From UBA6144 sp964399165 (GTDB lineage Bacteria > Bdellovibrionota > Bacteriovoracia > Bacteriovoracales > Bacteriovoracaceae), in the NCBI GenBank assembly GCA_964399165.1, contig CAYNPO010000005.1, positions 62,001 to 126,000 of the forward strand: a stretch of DNA of 64,000 bases, read 5' to 3'. Of the stretch, positions 7,938 through 17,033 are shown piece by piece. Position 1 is the stretch's first letter. Every line of letters begins with the position of its first letter. A program made the translations under genes and the position numbers. Under the pieces are notes generated by a model that made no database searches, was not told where the DNA came from, and saw nothing but the letters and a program-made list of their open reading frames with translations.

Positions 7938-9203
7938 ATGCGGTCAAGGTTCGGACGGAAAATAGCGTTTTTTCTGGCGCTGGTGGTGGGGCTTTCCTTC
8001 ACTGCCTTCGCCGACCCCCTCGAATTCCTCCGACGCATTTCCCTGTTCGCGCCCAACTTCGACCCCGCCGCCTTCCAGAAGGAGTTCCACCGCGCCTTTT
8101 ACGAGGGGGGGAAGCTGCCGGAGACGCTTCAGGTCGCGGGCAAGGAACTCAGGCCCGAGTACACCATCCGGCCTGAGCTGGAGGATGCCGTCCTCAAGGT
8201 GCTACGCAAGTACCGTCCGGACTTCTCCTCCGTGGTGTTGCTGGACAACAACACGGGTAGGGTGCTCGCCGCCCTGGACATGGCCCGGGAGAACGTCCAG
8301 GATCCCGGCCGCGTATCAACCTTCTCTCCCACCCATCCCGCCGCCAGCATCTTCAAGATCGTCACCGCCGCTGACCTGCTCGAGAACTCCCATGTGGGCA
8401 ACGATACTCAGTTCCAGTTCTCTGGCCGGTCCACCACGCTTTACAAGTACCAGCTCAAGCAGGCCGGGACGAACCGGTGGACCCGCCGAACCGACTTCGA
8501 GCACGCCTTCGCACGCTCCAACAACGTCATCTTTGGCCGCGCGGCCCTTGAAAACCTCTCTCCGGGAGGCCTCAAGCGTATGGCGGAGAAATTCGGCTTT
8601 AACAAGCCCGTGGTCCCATTCCTGCAGGCGCAGCCTTCGGTCTTCCCCATGGCCATGGACCAGTACAATCTGGCGGAGCTCGCCTCCGGGTTCAACCGCA
8701 AAACGCTGATTAGCCCGGTCCATGGCGCGATGATCGCTTCGGTAGTCGCCAACGGTGGGCACATGCGCGCGCCCACGGTCATTCAGCGGGTACGTGACGC
8801 CGAAGGCAATGTGGCGTGGGAATCTGCCCCGGCCCAAGAGCTCGTGGTGGCTCCCGAGACAGCCGCTGACCTACGTCGCATGATGATCGCCACCGTCCTC
8901 GAGGGCACCGCACGCAGGCCCTTCCGCCGGCTGCCCAAATCGCTCCAGGATTTGGAAATAGCCGGTAAAACCGGCTCCATCACGGGCGGCGAGCCCTTCG
9001 GTAAGCGGGATTGGTTCGTGGTCTACGCCAAGGATCCCAAGCGCCCCCAGGACAAAGGCGTATCCCTCTGTGTCATGATCGTGAACAAGAGACGGTGGTA
9101 TGTTAAGTCCACCCAAGTCGCGCGCGAGATCCTTGAGCTCATCTGGGGCCCGTCGCAGCTCTCCTCGAACCTGAGAAGGATCATATGGACGAACAGAACC
9201 TGA
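7938..9203 (+). CDS. Penicillin-binding transpeptidase
   Basis: A 421-residue secreted or membrane-anchored protein with an N-terminal hydrophobic segment (about residues 9-25). The serine transpeptidase motifs are all present: SIFK (S137-K140), SNN (194-196) and KTG (344-346). It lacks a glycosyltransferase domain and the long N-terminal dimerisation domain of PBP2/FtsI, so it is a small stand-alone DD-transpeptidase or a regulatory relative acting on periplasmic peptidoglycan. The ATG at 7938 is used because it places the basic RSRFGRK stretch before the hydrophobic segment; a longer frame begins inside rlmE. Its 3' end overlaps lepB by 19 bases. Confidence 0.85.
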   Translation: MRSRFGRKIAFFLALVVGLSFTAFADPLEFLRRISLFAPNFDPAAFQKEFHRAFYEGGKLPETLQVAGKELRPEYTIRPELEDAVLKVLRKYRPDFSSVVLLDNNTGRVLAALDMARENVQDPGRVSTFSPTHPAASIFKIVTAADLLENSHVGNDTQFQFSGRSTTLYKYQLKQAGTNRWTRRTDFEHAFARSNNVIFGRAALENLSPGGLKRMAEKFGFNKPVVPFLQAQPSVFPMAMDQYNLAELASGFNRKTLISPVHGAMIASVVANGGHMRAPTVIQRVRDAEGNVAWESAPAQELVVAPETAADLRRMMIATVLEGTARRPFRRLPKSLQDLEIAGKTGSITGGEPFGKRDWFVVYAKDPKRPQDKGVSLCVMIVNKRRWYVKSTQVAREILELIWGPSQLSSNLRRIIWTNRT

Positions 9204-9979
9204 CCCCCCCCGCCGAGGGCGCCACCGCGGCTCCCACCGAACCCGCGAAGCCCTCCCGCAAGGAGAAGTTCGTGAAGGAGGCCAAGTCCTTCACCATGAT
9301 CATCTTCGCGGTGTTGCTGTTCCGCTCGGTCTTATTTGAGCCCTTCAAGATCCCCTCTGGCTCTATGATCCCCACGCTCCTGATTGGGGATTTCATTCTG
9401 GTGAACAAATTCTCCTACGGCTTCAAGGTGCCCTTCAGCGATTGGTTTTCCGACCCTACTTACATCACCGGTCCAAAGATGCCCGAACGCGGCGACGTGG
9501 TGGTATTCAAGTATCCCCAGGATCCATCGCTCAACTACATCAAACGCATCGTGGGCCTTCCAGGCGACACCGTCGAAGTGGTGGACAAGGTGGTCTACGT
9601 GAACGGCGAACCCCTGCCCATGAAGGATATCGACGGAAAAGAGATCCTCGAGGACATGGACGAGAAGTACAAGCGCTACAATTTCCGATTCTCCGAGACC
9701 AAGACGGGCGACCACACCCACGTCACCCAGGTGGACCAGGACAACATTTTCAACGCCAACTTCTACAAGGTCACCGTCCCCCAGGGGAACTTCTTCGTGA
9801 TGGGCGACAACCGGGACTTCTCCGCGGACTCGCGCTCCTGGGGCCCCGTGCCCTTCGGAAACATCAAGGGCAAGGCCATCGCGATCTGGTTCTCGCTCTC
9901 GTTCCCTTGGCCCTGGGGCGGGGATGAGCAGGAGGCGTTCGCCATGCGCTTCTGGCGGATCGGGAAGTTGATCGACTGA
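9185..9979 (+). CDS. lepB: Signal peptidase I
   Basis: A 264-residue type I signal peptidase. After a charged, Pro-rich N-terminus comes one membrane segment (about 35-52). The catalytic Ser60 lies in IPSGSMIPT, the catalytic Lys120 in NYIKRIVGLPGD, and the conserved GDNRDFSADSRSWGPV follows. It removes signal peptides of secreted proteins on the periplasmic side. AAGGA lies just before the ATG. The start lies inside the end of the transpeptidase gene, so the two are probably cotranscribed and coupled. Confidence 0.95.
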   Translation: MDEQNLTPPAEGATAAPTEPAKPSRKEKFVKEAKSFTMIIFAVLLFRSVLFEPFKIPSGSMIPTLLIGDFILVNKFSYGFKVPFSDWFSDPTYITGPKMPERGDVVVFKYPQDPSLNYIKRIVGLPGDTVEVVDKVVYVNGEPLPMKDIDGKEILEDMDEKYKRYNFRFSETKTGDHTHVTQVDQDNIFNANFYKVTVPQGNFFVMGDNRDFSADSRSWGPVPFGNIKGKAIAIWFSLSFPWPWGGDEQEAFAMRFWRIGKLID

Positions 9980-9989
9980 GGCCTTTCAC

Positions 9990-10511
9990 ATGGAGGGCTT
10001 GGATCTTGTCGTACCCACGGTGGGCCTGAAAAAAAGCTTCATCGAAGCCCTCGTGGAGTTCCAAGCTGAGGGGCTTCCTTGGAAGATGCATCTTCAGGTC
10101 GACGAGCTACGCCGAGACTTTGCCTCCTTTGTCGCCACCCAGATTAACAAAACGACCTTCTGGAGCAAGGACAAGCCTGTGGACGAGACCGAGCTTTGGG
10201 CCGCCCTCCACGGCGTGTTCGTGGGGCGCATTTCCATCCGCCACGCTCTGAACGCCGACCTTCGGCTGGTTGGTGGCCACATCGGCTACGACACGCGCCC
10301 CAGTTACCGTGGACGCGGCATCGCCAGCGCCATGCTGGAGCAGGCGCTGCCCATCGCGCGCCGGATTGGGATTAGAGAAGCCTTGCTCACGTGTAACGAC
10401 GACAACGTGGCGTCGATCAGGACCATCGAGAAGAATGGCGGAGTCCTGCGGGAAACGAAGCCTTTGCCCGACTCGGGCGTGCTCAAGCGGTACTACCTGA
10501 TCACTCTTTGA
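9990..10511 (+). CDS. GNAT-family N-acetyltransferase
   Basis: A 173-residue acetyltransferase. The acetyl-CoA binding motif A is HIGYDTRPSYRGRGIASAML (about residues 92-115, RGRGIA as the pyrophosphate loop), followed by the motif B pattern LLTCNDDNVASIRTIEKNGG. It resembles the single-domain GNAT group that acts on small molecules or aminoacyl groups; the substrate cannot be read from the sequence. GAGG lies eight bases before the ATG. It follows lepB by ten bases, and its end overlaps the mutS2-like gene by 11 bases in convergent orientation. Confidence 0.85.
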   Translation: MEGLDLVVPTVGLKKSFIEALVEFQAEGLPWKMHLQVDELRRDFASFVATQINKTTFWSKDKPVDETELWAALHGVFVGRISIRHALNADLRLVGGHIGYDTRPSYRGRGIASAMLEQALPIARRIGIREALLTCNDDNVASIRTIEKNGGVLRETKPLPDSGVLKRYYLITL

Positions 10512-12870
10512 GCCGGATTTCCGTCTCTCCGTCGTTCCCGGTCTCGGGCACGTCCCATTTGAAGTCCCGACTCTTGCCGATGTGGCCGCGCAGCCAGGCT
10601 TTGAGCACCCCATCCCCATGGCCGTGGATCACGCTCAGGACCGGCATGTCGCCGGCGAGCAGGTCTCCCAGGCCCTTCTCTACCGTGTGCTGGAATTCCT
10701 CCAATCTCATGCCCCGGCAGTCCAGCTGGAAGGGGCGCTCGCTCTCGCGGGTGACGTTGATTCGGATCTGGTTGAACGAGGAAACGGTCGTGGTGCCCCT
10801 CTTGAAGGTGTTGAGGGGCACGGTCACCGTGAGGCTGCCCTTGGTCACGATGGCCTGGCGCTTGCGCCAGTCGATGGTTTGGAGCTGCACTTCCTTCCTC
10901 AAGAAGGTGTTGAAGTAGATGGAGCCTTGTCGGAGCAGGTGCACTGGCAGAATATCGGCGTCGCCGCTGGTGTCCTCGGTGGGGGAGGCGGTTTCCTCGC
11001 CGGAAATCTCGCGGTCCAGCTCGCCTTTGAACCCCACCATGCGGTCGTCCACTCGTCGGGCCTTGTTGATTTCTCCCGACTTGGTCTGTTCCAGCACGTC
11101 TAGGGCGTCACGGTGGATCTTGTCGATTTTGCCGCGGGCGCGCGCCAGCTCGTCGCCTAGCCGGAGTTTCATCACGCCCTCGAGGCTCTTCTCGCGATTC
11201 ATGAGCTCGCGTTCCTTGAGGCGGTTGGCCTGGAGGAGGTCATCGAGTTCCCGACCTTTGGCACCCACCTGCTCCACCAGCTTCTCGTAGTTGACCTGTT
11301 TGTGATCCAGGAGGCCCCGGGCTTCCTGGGCGATCAGGCGTCCGTAAGGGTTGTCGCCGGAGAGGCGCTCGAAGATCTCGACCGCCATCGATTGCCCTGG
11401 GACACCCTGGTAAAAGCGGTAATTAGGCCGCATTTCCTTGATATCGAAGCCCATGGAGCCAGAGAGGATGGTTGGCCGCTCCCCAGCGAGATTCTTCAAG
11501 AGCTGGTGGTGGGTGGAGAGGATGAAGTGGGTTTGCTTGCGCAAGTTGAAGTTGTCTATGAGAGAAATCGCCAAGGCGCTAGCTTCGTCGGATGCGGTGG
11601 AGTTGAAGATCTCATCTACCAGCACCAAGTTATGCGCGCCCAGGTTTTCCGACAATGACAGATAAGTGACGACTTCCCCGGAGAACGAGCTAAGGCCGGA
11701 GTTTATGTCCTGTAGGTCGTTGGCGAGAAAGAAAAGTGTGTCGTAGGGATAAATCTCGGCGTGGAGTGCCGGCACGAATAGGCCATGGCGATGTAGCTGG
11801 AAAGCGAGGGCTATGGCCTTCAAGAGCGCTGTTTTTCCGCCGGTGTTGGGTCCGGAGACGACCAACGCCGTGTGGGTGCTGTCGATGTAGACGTCGTTTT
11901 TGATAGCGTTCTTGATCAGCGGGTGAAAGAGGTCGTGAAAGGCGAAGCCGGGCCGGTCACGGCGCTTTGGGCGGCTAAAACTCATGGCTTGGCAGAAACG
12001 AGCTTTGCCCAAGGCACCGTCGAAGCTCAGCAGTGCCGTGATGGCATCACGCACAGGCGCGGCGTTTTCCTCCAGGCGTCGAAAGAACGAGGACTCTATC
12101 TGGTAGGTGATTTCTTTGATGCGTGAAAGGGTTTCCAAGCGCTTTTGCGCGAGCTCGCGACAGGCGAAAGGCTCCACGAAGAGGGTTTGGCCGGAGTCGG
12201 ATCTGCCGGCGATGAGCCCCAATCCTGTACGGTAGGAGTCCGTGCGTACGGGTAGCACGTAGCGCTCGTCCATGAGGTCGAATCCGTCGTACTGGAGGAC
12301 ATGGCGCCAGTCTTCCGAGCGGGCCAGCTCTTGGACAAGCCGGCGGAGCCGGTCTTCCTGCTCATAGAGCTGCTGCGTGAGCTGGCTCAATTCGGGGTGC
12401 TTGGTGTGGTCGATGTCCCCGTCTTTTGTGACAAGGTGGCGGAAGTCTTTGAGCAGTTTCACCATGGCGCCCTGTTGGGCGTGAGGGAGGAGGGCGGTGA
12501 CGGGGTTCAGAGCATGCCGGGAACTGCCGCGGGCCAATTGGTAGGCAGCTTCGATGGCAAGAACCACGCGGTTCTGGTCACGGATGCCCAGGAAGCCGCC
12601 CTTGGAAACTCGCAGGGAGAGTTCAGCGAGCGGTACTCCAGGGTCCAAGGGATGCAGGGCGGTGGCAAATGCGTGAGCGTATTCGTCAACGAGGTACTCT
12701 TGGAAAAACTGCAGCTGGTCGAAAGAGAGCTCGCTTTCGGCCACGGTCATCACCTGGTCCTCCACGAATAAGCTTTCTTTGTTAGAATCAAAGAAAAGGT
12801 ACCCGTGGATTTTCTCTACCACGAGTGGCCATTCGGGAAGTTGAAAGACGGGCCGGGCGGAAGGGGACAT
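10501..12870 (-). CDS. mutS2: MutS2-like ATPase with C-terminal Smr domain
   Basis: A 789-residue MutS2-type protein. The ATPase core has Walker A GPNTGGKT (340-347), a signature region GLSSFSGE near 392-400 and Walker B VLVDE (416-420). A charged coiled coil follows (about 520-620), and a C-terminal Smr domain with LDCRGMRLEE and SVIHGHGDGVLK (about 705-770). MutS2 proteins suppress recombination or, with the Smr domain, act on collided ribosomes. The neighbouring RqcH-like gene makes the ribosome-rescue role attractive (inference). Its ATG is only nine bases from the rqcH start on the other strand, with no clear Shine-Dalgarno. Confidence 0.88.
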   Translation of the reverse strand: MSPSARPVFQLPEWPLVVEKIHGYLFFDSNKESLFVEDQVMTVAESELSFDQLQFFQEYLVDEYAHAFATALHPLDPGVPLAELSLRVSKGGFLGIRDQNRVVLAIEAAYQLARGSSRHALNPVTALLPHAQQGAMVKLLKDFRHLVTKDGDIDHTKHPELSQLTQQLYEQEDRLRRLVQELARSEDWRHVLQYDGFDLMDERYVLPVRTDSYRTGLGLIAGRSDSGQTLFVEPFACRELAQKRLETLSRIKEITYQIESSFFRRLEENAAPVRDAITALLSFDGALGKARFCQAMSFSRPKRRDRPGFAFHDLFHPLIKNAIKNDVYIDSTHTALVVSGPNTGGKTALLKAIALAFQLHRHGLFVPALHAEIYPYDTLFFLANDLQDINSGLSSFSGEVVTYLSLSENLGAHNLVLVDEIFNSTASDEASALAISLIDNFNLRKQTHFILSTHHQLLKNLAGERPTILSGSMGFDIKEMRPNYRFYQGVPGQSMAVEIFERLSGDNPYGRLIAQEARGLLDHKQVNYEKLVEQVGAKGRELDDLLQANRLKERELMNREKSLEGVMKLRLGDELARARGKIDKIHRDALDVLEQTKSGEINKARRVDDRMVGFKGELDREISGEETASPTEDTSGDADILPVHLLRQGSIYFNTFLRKEVQLQTIDWRKRQAIVTKGSLTVTVPLNTFKRGTTTVSSFNQIRINVTRESERPFQLDCRGMRLEEFQHTVEKGLGDLLAGDMPVLSVIHGHGDGVLKAWLRGHIGKSRDFKWDVPETGNDGETEIRLKE

Positions 12871-12879
12871 CTTGTTGCC

Positions 12880-14196
12880 ATGATATCACGCCATCCTCAG
12901 TTGCGACAGCAGGTGGGAACCTTAGCGGAGCTCTTGGCCTCCGCCCCCGCGCACGTGCAGAAGATCTATTCCACCTCACGCTACCTCTGCCTGCAGCTGC
13001 GATTTCCCCGGCGCACTGTGAACCTGTATGTGGGGAGGGGAGGGGGCCATGAAGGCCTGTGGCTGGGAGGCCCCGTCCCACCGCCGGCTTTGCGAGTGCG
13101 GGACACTTGGCTGGAGTGGTGCCGCAAGAACCTTTCCGGCGCGCTCCTGGGCGGCTGTGAGCTCGATCCATGCGACCGTGCAGTAGCGTTGGTCTTCAGG
13201 CGTGGCGGAGAAGTGTGCTCCTGGCAGGTGTTCTGGGCGGGGCGCACGAGTTACTTCGCCTTCCATCGCTCCGAGGGCGATGAATGGTTCCTCTCTTGGC
13301 GAGGCAAGGAAGTGGGCCCTCTTGGCTTCGGCATCTTTTCTGAAGTCGGGCGGCGCGATGTGCCCCTTCCAGTCGAGGAGGCTCCCACACCGGTGGAGGC
13401 TGCTTCCCTCCTGGAGGAGGAGTCCAAGGCGGCGCTCAGGGCCATGATCGCACCGAAAACAAAGATCAGGTCAGCCGAGCGCAAGATCGCCCACATCCGG
13501 GCCGATCTGGACAAGATCCGTGCCTGGCAGCCTTTTCAGGAGTGGGTTGCCGCCACCGATCCCGTGGCGTGGGAGAACGCCAAGGAAGTCACGCACGGTC
13601 CCCTCAAGTACAAGTTTCCCCCTGGATTGGGGGCTTGGCAGAAGAAGGATTGGCTATTTCAACAAGCAAAGCGCTTGCGTGCGGCGGAGGCAAAACAGGC
13701 CCGGCGCTTGGAAGAGGCCCTGGCGCACCTTGAGGGCCTGGGCAAACCTGTCGAGGAGGCCTCCAATCCCCTGAAGCCCGTACGGCCGGTGTGGAGGAGC
13801 GCTCCCATCTCTTCCCCGCCCGCGCCCATCCCGGCGGGCGAGTACGTAGTGCACGCAGTGGAAGGTGGTCGAGTGGGGGTGGGCAGGAGCGCACGGGGGA
13901 ACGACCAGCTAAGGAAAGAATGGGCGGGGCCTGAAGACTGGTGGGTCCACGCCGCCGCCGGGCCTAGCGCCCACGCGGTGTTAAGAATGGACGGCGGGGC
14001 CATGCCCACCCCATCCCACTTCGCTGTGGCTGCTACGTTGCTGGCCAGACAGTCCAGCCTCAAAGGCGACCGGTTGGAGGTCATTGTGACCCAAGTGAAG
14101 AATTTACGAGGGGTCCCAGGCGCCCCAGGGCTTGTCACCTATAAGAAGCAGAAGACGCTTCTTTGCGTACTGGCGGACCCCACGCAACAAGCCTGA
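12880..14196 (+). CDS. rqcH: RqcH / NFACT-family ribosome quality control protein
   Basis: A 438-residue NFACT-family protein. The N-terminal part carries LAELLASAPAHVQKIYS, which corresponds to the start of the NFACT-N domain. A central charged helical region follows (about 190-310), and then an NFACT-R segment with VGRSARGNDQLRKEW followed by DWWVHAAAGPSAHAVLRM. RqcH recruits tRNA-Ala to stalled 50S subunits and adds alanine tails. It is shorter than the 560-600 residues usual for the family. The ATG at 12880 fits the family N-terminus; a GTG at 12805 with AAAAGG five bases upstream would add 25 residues and overlap mutS2 head to head. Confidence 0.8.
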   Translation: MISRHPQLRQQVGTLAELLASAPAHVQKIYSTSRYLCLQLRFPRRTVNLYVGRGGGHEGLWLGGPVPPPALRVRDTWLEWCRKNLSGALLGGCELDPCDRAVALVFRRGGEVCSWQVFWAGRTSYFAFHRSEGDEWFLSWRGKEVGPLGFGIFSEVGRRDVPLPVEEAPTPVEAASLLEEESKAALRAMIAPKTKIRSAERKIAHIRADLDKIRAWQPFQEWVAATDPVAWENAKEVTHGPLKYKFPPGLGAWQKKDWLFQQAKRLRAAEAKQARRLEEALAHLEGLGKPVEEASNPLKPVRPVWRSAPISSPPAPIPAGEYVVHAVEGGRVGVGRSARGNDQLRKEWAGPEDWWVHAAAGPSAHAVLRMDGGAMPTPSHFAVAATLLARQSSLKGDRLEVIVTQVKNLRGVPGAPGLVTYKKQKTLLCVLADPTQQA

Positions 14197-14330
14197 AATC
14201 CGTTCTTCCGGCTTTGTCCAGCGGCCTGAAAATAGTTCAGACAAGGGCCGTCTAAGTTGATCGAATCACGGGAGAGGGGTACAAGTCCCTCAAGTTCGTC
14301 ATGCCTTACGGCCTCCTGAAAAGGATTTCT

Positions 14331-15752
14331 ATGCGCGTGCTCCCTCTCCTTGCTCTCCCCTTTCTCCTCAGCTGTCCCGGCCTGCACGCCCAGGATGAGG
14401 CGCTGGATGACGTAGTGGACCCTGGCTTTGAACGTGCCCGCATGTCCCACCGTAATGCCATCATCGGCCGGTCAGCACCCACCCCTCTCGAGAAAGAGGC
14501 CAACAATCCCTACATACCCGCTGGCTTCCTGGACATGACCCCGGACGAGATCACCACCAACATCGTCGAACACGAGGCCATGCGCGCGGCAAACTTGGGA
14601 ATGCAAACATGGTCGGGCTTCTTCTGGCCCAACTATTTGGGTGGCTTGGGGTACCGCTATAATGATGGGTCCTTCCCACGGGGGGACTGGGCCGCTTCCC
14701 GCGCCTACGTCGCACGCCGCCCAACAGACCAAGTTCCGAACGAACTGCTCTCTCCATCGGAAAAGTACGATCTCGTCATGGGCATCACCCCTGAATCCCC
14801 AGACAGTCTAACCGCCAAGCAATGGAACCTCGGCCGCGCCGAGTACAACGACACCGGGAATGTGGAAACCTGGCAAGGCATTTGCCACGGCTGGGCACCC
14901 GCCGCAGTCAACTTCGTGCAGCCCGTGCGCTCTGTGACCTTCTCCACCCGTCGCGGGAACATCCGCTTCACCCCCGATGACGTTAAGGCGCTCGGCGCCC
15001 TCCTGTACGCCAACGGCCGTGCTGAAATGGTTTTCGCCGGCGTGCGCTGCTACACGGATGAACCCACCGCCGACCGCCAAGGCCGCGTCACCAATCCCGA
15101 GTGCTTTGACATGAACCCCGCGGACTGGCACCTCATCATCACCCACCAGATCGCCCGCAAGCGCCAGGCGTTCGTCATGGACGTGGAGAACTCCCGCCAA
15201 GTCTGGAATAAACCCGTGGTGGGGTACTCCTTCCAGTGGTTCAACATCGGCAATGGGCGGGATGGAACCTTGGCACAATCCATGCGTACCGCCGCCGAGG
15301 CCCGTCGCTACCGTTACGGATCCTACCGCAACCCGAACACCGCCTATGTGGTGGGGGTTCGCATGGAAACCATTTACCTCGACGGTGCTCCCGTCGGCAG
15401 CACTGGCTATCGCACCAAGACAGCCACTTACCACTACGACCTTGAACTCGACGCCAGACAACGCATCGTGGGTGGGGAGTGGCGGGGGAACAAGCATCCG
15501 GACTTCGCCTGGAAGCCTAAAGTGGTGCGACTTCCCACCACGGACGGCGATCCCGCGGTGGCCGGGTTCAACCCCTGGGAGTTGGTTGTCACCCCGGGCT
15601 GGCGTGAAGCCGCGCTCAACTCAATCCGCCATGGCGCTCCCCTGATGAAATTCGTCAAATACCTTTTCGATTACACCGGTTGGCAATCGCTGGATGGGGA
15701 GCTCGTGGAAAACGAGGGCTCAGGCATAGCCGCTGAGGACGACACTCACTGA
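14331..15752 (+). CDS. Secreted transglutaminase-elicitor family protein
   Basis: A 473-residue exported protein. The N-terminal 20 residues form a signal peptide, ending either in an LLSC lipobox (Cys15) or at the LHA-QD site. The core matches the transglutaminase elicitor family known from oomycete GP42: ETWQGICHGWAPAAV with Cys185, a downstream His272 (LIITHQ) and Asp284 followed by VWNKPVVGY. A Cys-His-Asp arrangement is what a protein-crosslinking transglutaminase needs. The ATG at 14331 has AAGGA upstream and gives a clean signal peptide; the frame is open to 14301. The gene stands alone with its own terminator. A role against or with other cells is possible but unproven. Confidence 0.75.
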   Translation: MRVLPLLALPFLLSCPGLHAQDEALDDVVDPGFERARMSHRNAIIGRSAPTPLEKEANNPYIPAGFLDMTPDEITTNIVEHEAMRAANLGMQTWSGFFWPNYLGGLGYRYNDGSFPRGDWAASRAYVARRPTDQVPNELLSPSEKYDLVMGITPESPDSLTAKQWNLGRAEYNDTGNVETWQGICHGWAPAAVNFVQPVRSVTFSTRRGNIRFTPDDVKALGALLYANGRAEMVFAGVRCYTDEPTADRQGRVTNPECFDMNPADWHLIITHQIARKRQAFVMDVENSRQVWNKPVVGYSFQWFNIGNGRDGTLAQSMRTAAEARRYRYGSYRNPNTAYVVGVRMETIYLDGAPVGSTGYRTKTATYHYDLELDARQRIVGGEWRGNKHPDFAWKPKVVRLPTTDGDPAVAGFNPWELVVTPGWREAALNSIRHGAPLMKFVKYLFDYTGWQSLDGELVENEGSGIAAEDDTH

Positions 15753-15759
15753 AAAGCCG

Positions 15760-15787
15760 ACGCCCCTACGGGGGCGTTTGGTTTCTT
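15760..15787 (+). terminator. Intrinsic terminator after the transglutaminase gene
   Basis: A 7-bp stem ACGCCCC/GGGGCGT (15760-15766 with 15771-15777) with a TACG loop, followed by the T-rich tract TTTGGTTTCTT. It starts eight bases after the stop codon. Confidence 0.85.
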
Positions 15788-15813
15788 GTATCCTCCCTGC
15801 TTCCCCCTATAAT
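15786..15813 (+). promoter_or_regulatory. Sigma-70-type promoter for the rlmI-moxR-bat run
   Basis: TTGTAT at 15786-15791, a 16-base spacer and a perfect TATAAT at 15808-15813, with GGAGGGAGG and the ATG directly after. It begins right after the upstream terminator and is the only evident promoter for the following tightly packed genes. Because the start codon is only 18 bases from the -10 box, the leader would be about 10 bases or so. Confidence 0.7.
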
Positions 15814-15830
15814 GGAGGGAGGTTGGAGCG

Positions 15831-17033
15831 ATGTTTAAGTCATTGGAAATAAAAAAAATTGCGCTGGATCGCCTGACCGGTGACCAGGGGGAACTCTTCA
15901 AGAGCGACGTGGAGGGGAGCCTCAAGTCGTTGCCTCCTGGAGAATGGGTCCTCCTACGTGATCCGCACCGCAAACGAGTGTATCTGGGTTTCGCCAACCC
16001 GTTGGTAGCCGACAAGCATCCGGCTATACACGTGCTCCACCGTTTGGCGAAGCCGCCCAAAGGCGACGAAGTCGAAACCTACCTGGAGCGGCGTCTGGAC
16101 CAGGCCTTTCGCAGACGGGAAGTGTTCGAGGGCTATGGCGACGGTGCCCGGTTGGTGTTCGGAGCCGCCGACGGTTTGCCGGGGTTGGTGGTGGACGGTT
16201 ACGCCAACGGAGTGCTGGTCCAGGTGAACACCGCCGGCATGGAGCGCTGGCGCACGTTCTTCCGCGAGCGGCTCGAGGAGCGCACGGGCAAGAGAGTGTA
16301 CTTTCTTGACCAACCCGCACAACGCGCGCGCGAGATGCTGCCCCACCACGCGGCGGGGGAGGTCATCCCCGAGCTCGACGTGCGCGAGAATGGTTTCCGC
16401 TACTCGATCCCCCGTCGCCACCTGCAGAAAGTGGGTTGGTACTACGACCACCGCGAGAACCGCCGCAAACTCGAGGCCGCGGTGGCGCGCTGGCGCGGCT
16501 CGCGCGCGCGCGGCTTGGATCTCTTCTGCTACGGCGGTGCTTGGGGCCTGCACGTCCTGCGCGCCGGCGTAGGTAAAGTGGATTTCGTCGACCAAGCGCC
16601 GCTGGTCGACGTGGTCTGCGGGCACCTAGAGGCTAACGGCTACGCCGGCCGGGGCGAATTCCATCATGGCGACGTGTTCGCGTGGATGGAGGCGGCTAAC
16701 GGGCGCGGGGAAAAGTGGGACGTGGTCGTCTCCGATCCGCCCGCTTTCGCCAAATCCTCCAAGGACATCCCAGGCGCACTGGAAGGCTACCGCCGCCTGC
16801 ACCGTGCCGCCCTGAAGGCCGCGGCGGACGAGGCCCTCTTCGTGGCGGCATCCTGTACCAAGTACGTAGACATGAATTCCTTCATCGCGACCGTCACCCA
16901 TGCGGCCCGCGCGGAAGGGCGCAAAGTACGTTTGTTGGACGTGGGGATCCAGGGCTGGGACCATCCGGTCGCCGACCTGGTGGACCGCGGGAACTACATT
17001 AAATACACACTGTGGGGCGTGGAGAACATATGA
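15831..17033 (+). CDS. rlmI: RlmI-like class I SAM-dependent rRNA methyltransferase
   Basis: A 400-residue protein with the RlmI (YccW) layout: an N-terminal PUA-like region (about 5-80), a central linker domain with GLPGLVVDGYANGVLVQVNTAG, and a Rossmann methyltransferase with LDLFCYGGAWGLHVL (229-243), SDPPAFAKSSK (301-311) and AASCTKYVD (339-347) with the candidate catalytic Cys342. The family makes 5-methylcytosine in 23S rRNA; exact position is inferred. GGAGGGAGG precedes the ATG. The stop overlaps the moxR start (ATGA), so it heads the bat operon. Confidence 0.87.
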   Translation: MFKSLEIKKIALDRLTGDQGELFKSDVEGSLKSLPPGEWVLLRDPHRKRVYLGFANPLVADKHPAIHVLHRLAKPPKGDEVETYLERRLDQAFRRREVFEGYGDGARLVFGAADGLPGLVVDGYANGVLVQVNTAGMERWRTFFRERLEERTGKRVYFLDQPAQRAREMLPHHAAGEVIPELDVRENGFRYSIPRRHLQKVGWYYDHRENRRKLEAAVARWRGSRARGLDLFCYGGAWGLHVLRAGVGKVDFVDQAPLVDVVCGHLEANGYAGRGEFHHGDVFAWMEAANGRGEKWDVVVSDPPAFAKSSKDIPGALEGYRRLHRAALKAAADEALFVAASCTKYVDMNSFIATVTHAARAEGRKVRLLDVGIQGWDHPVADLVDRGNYIKYTLWGVENI

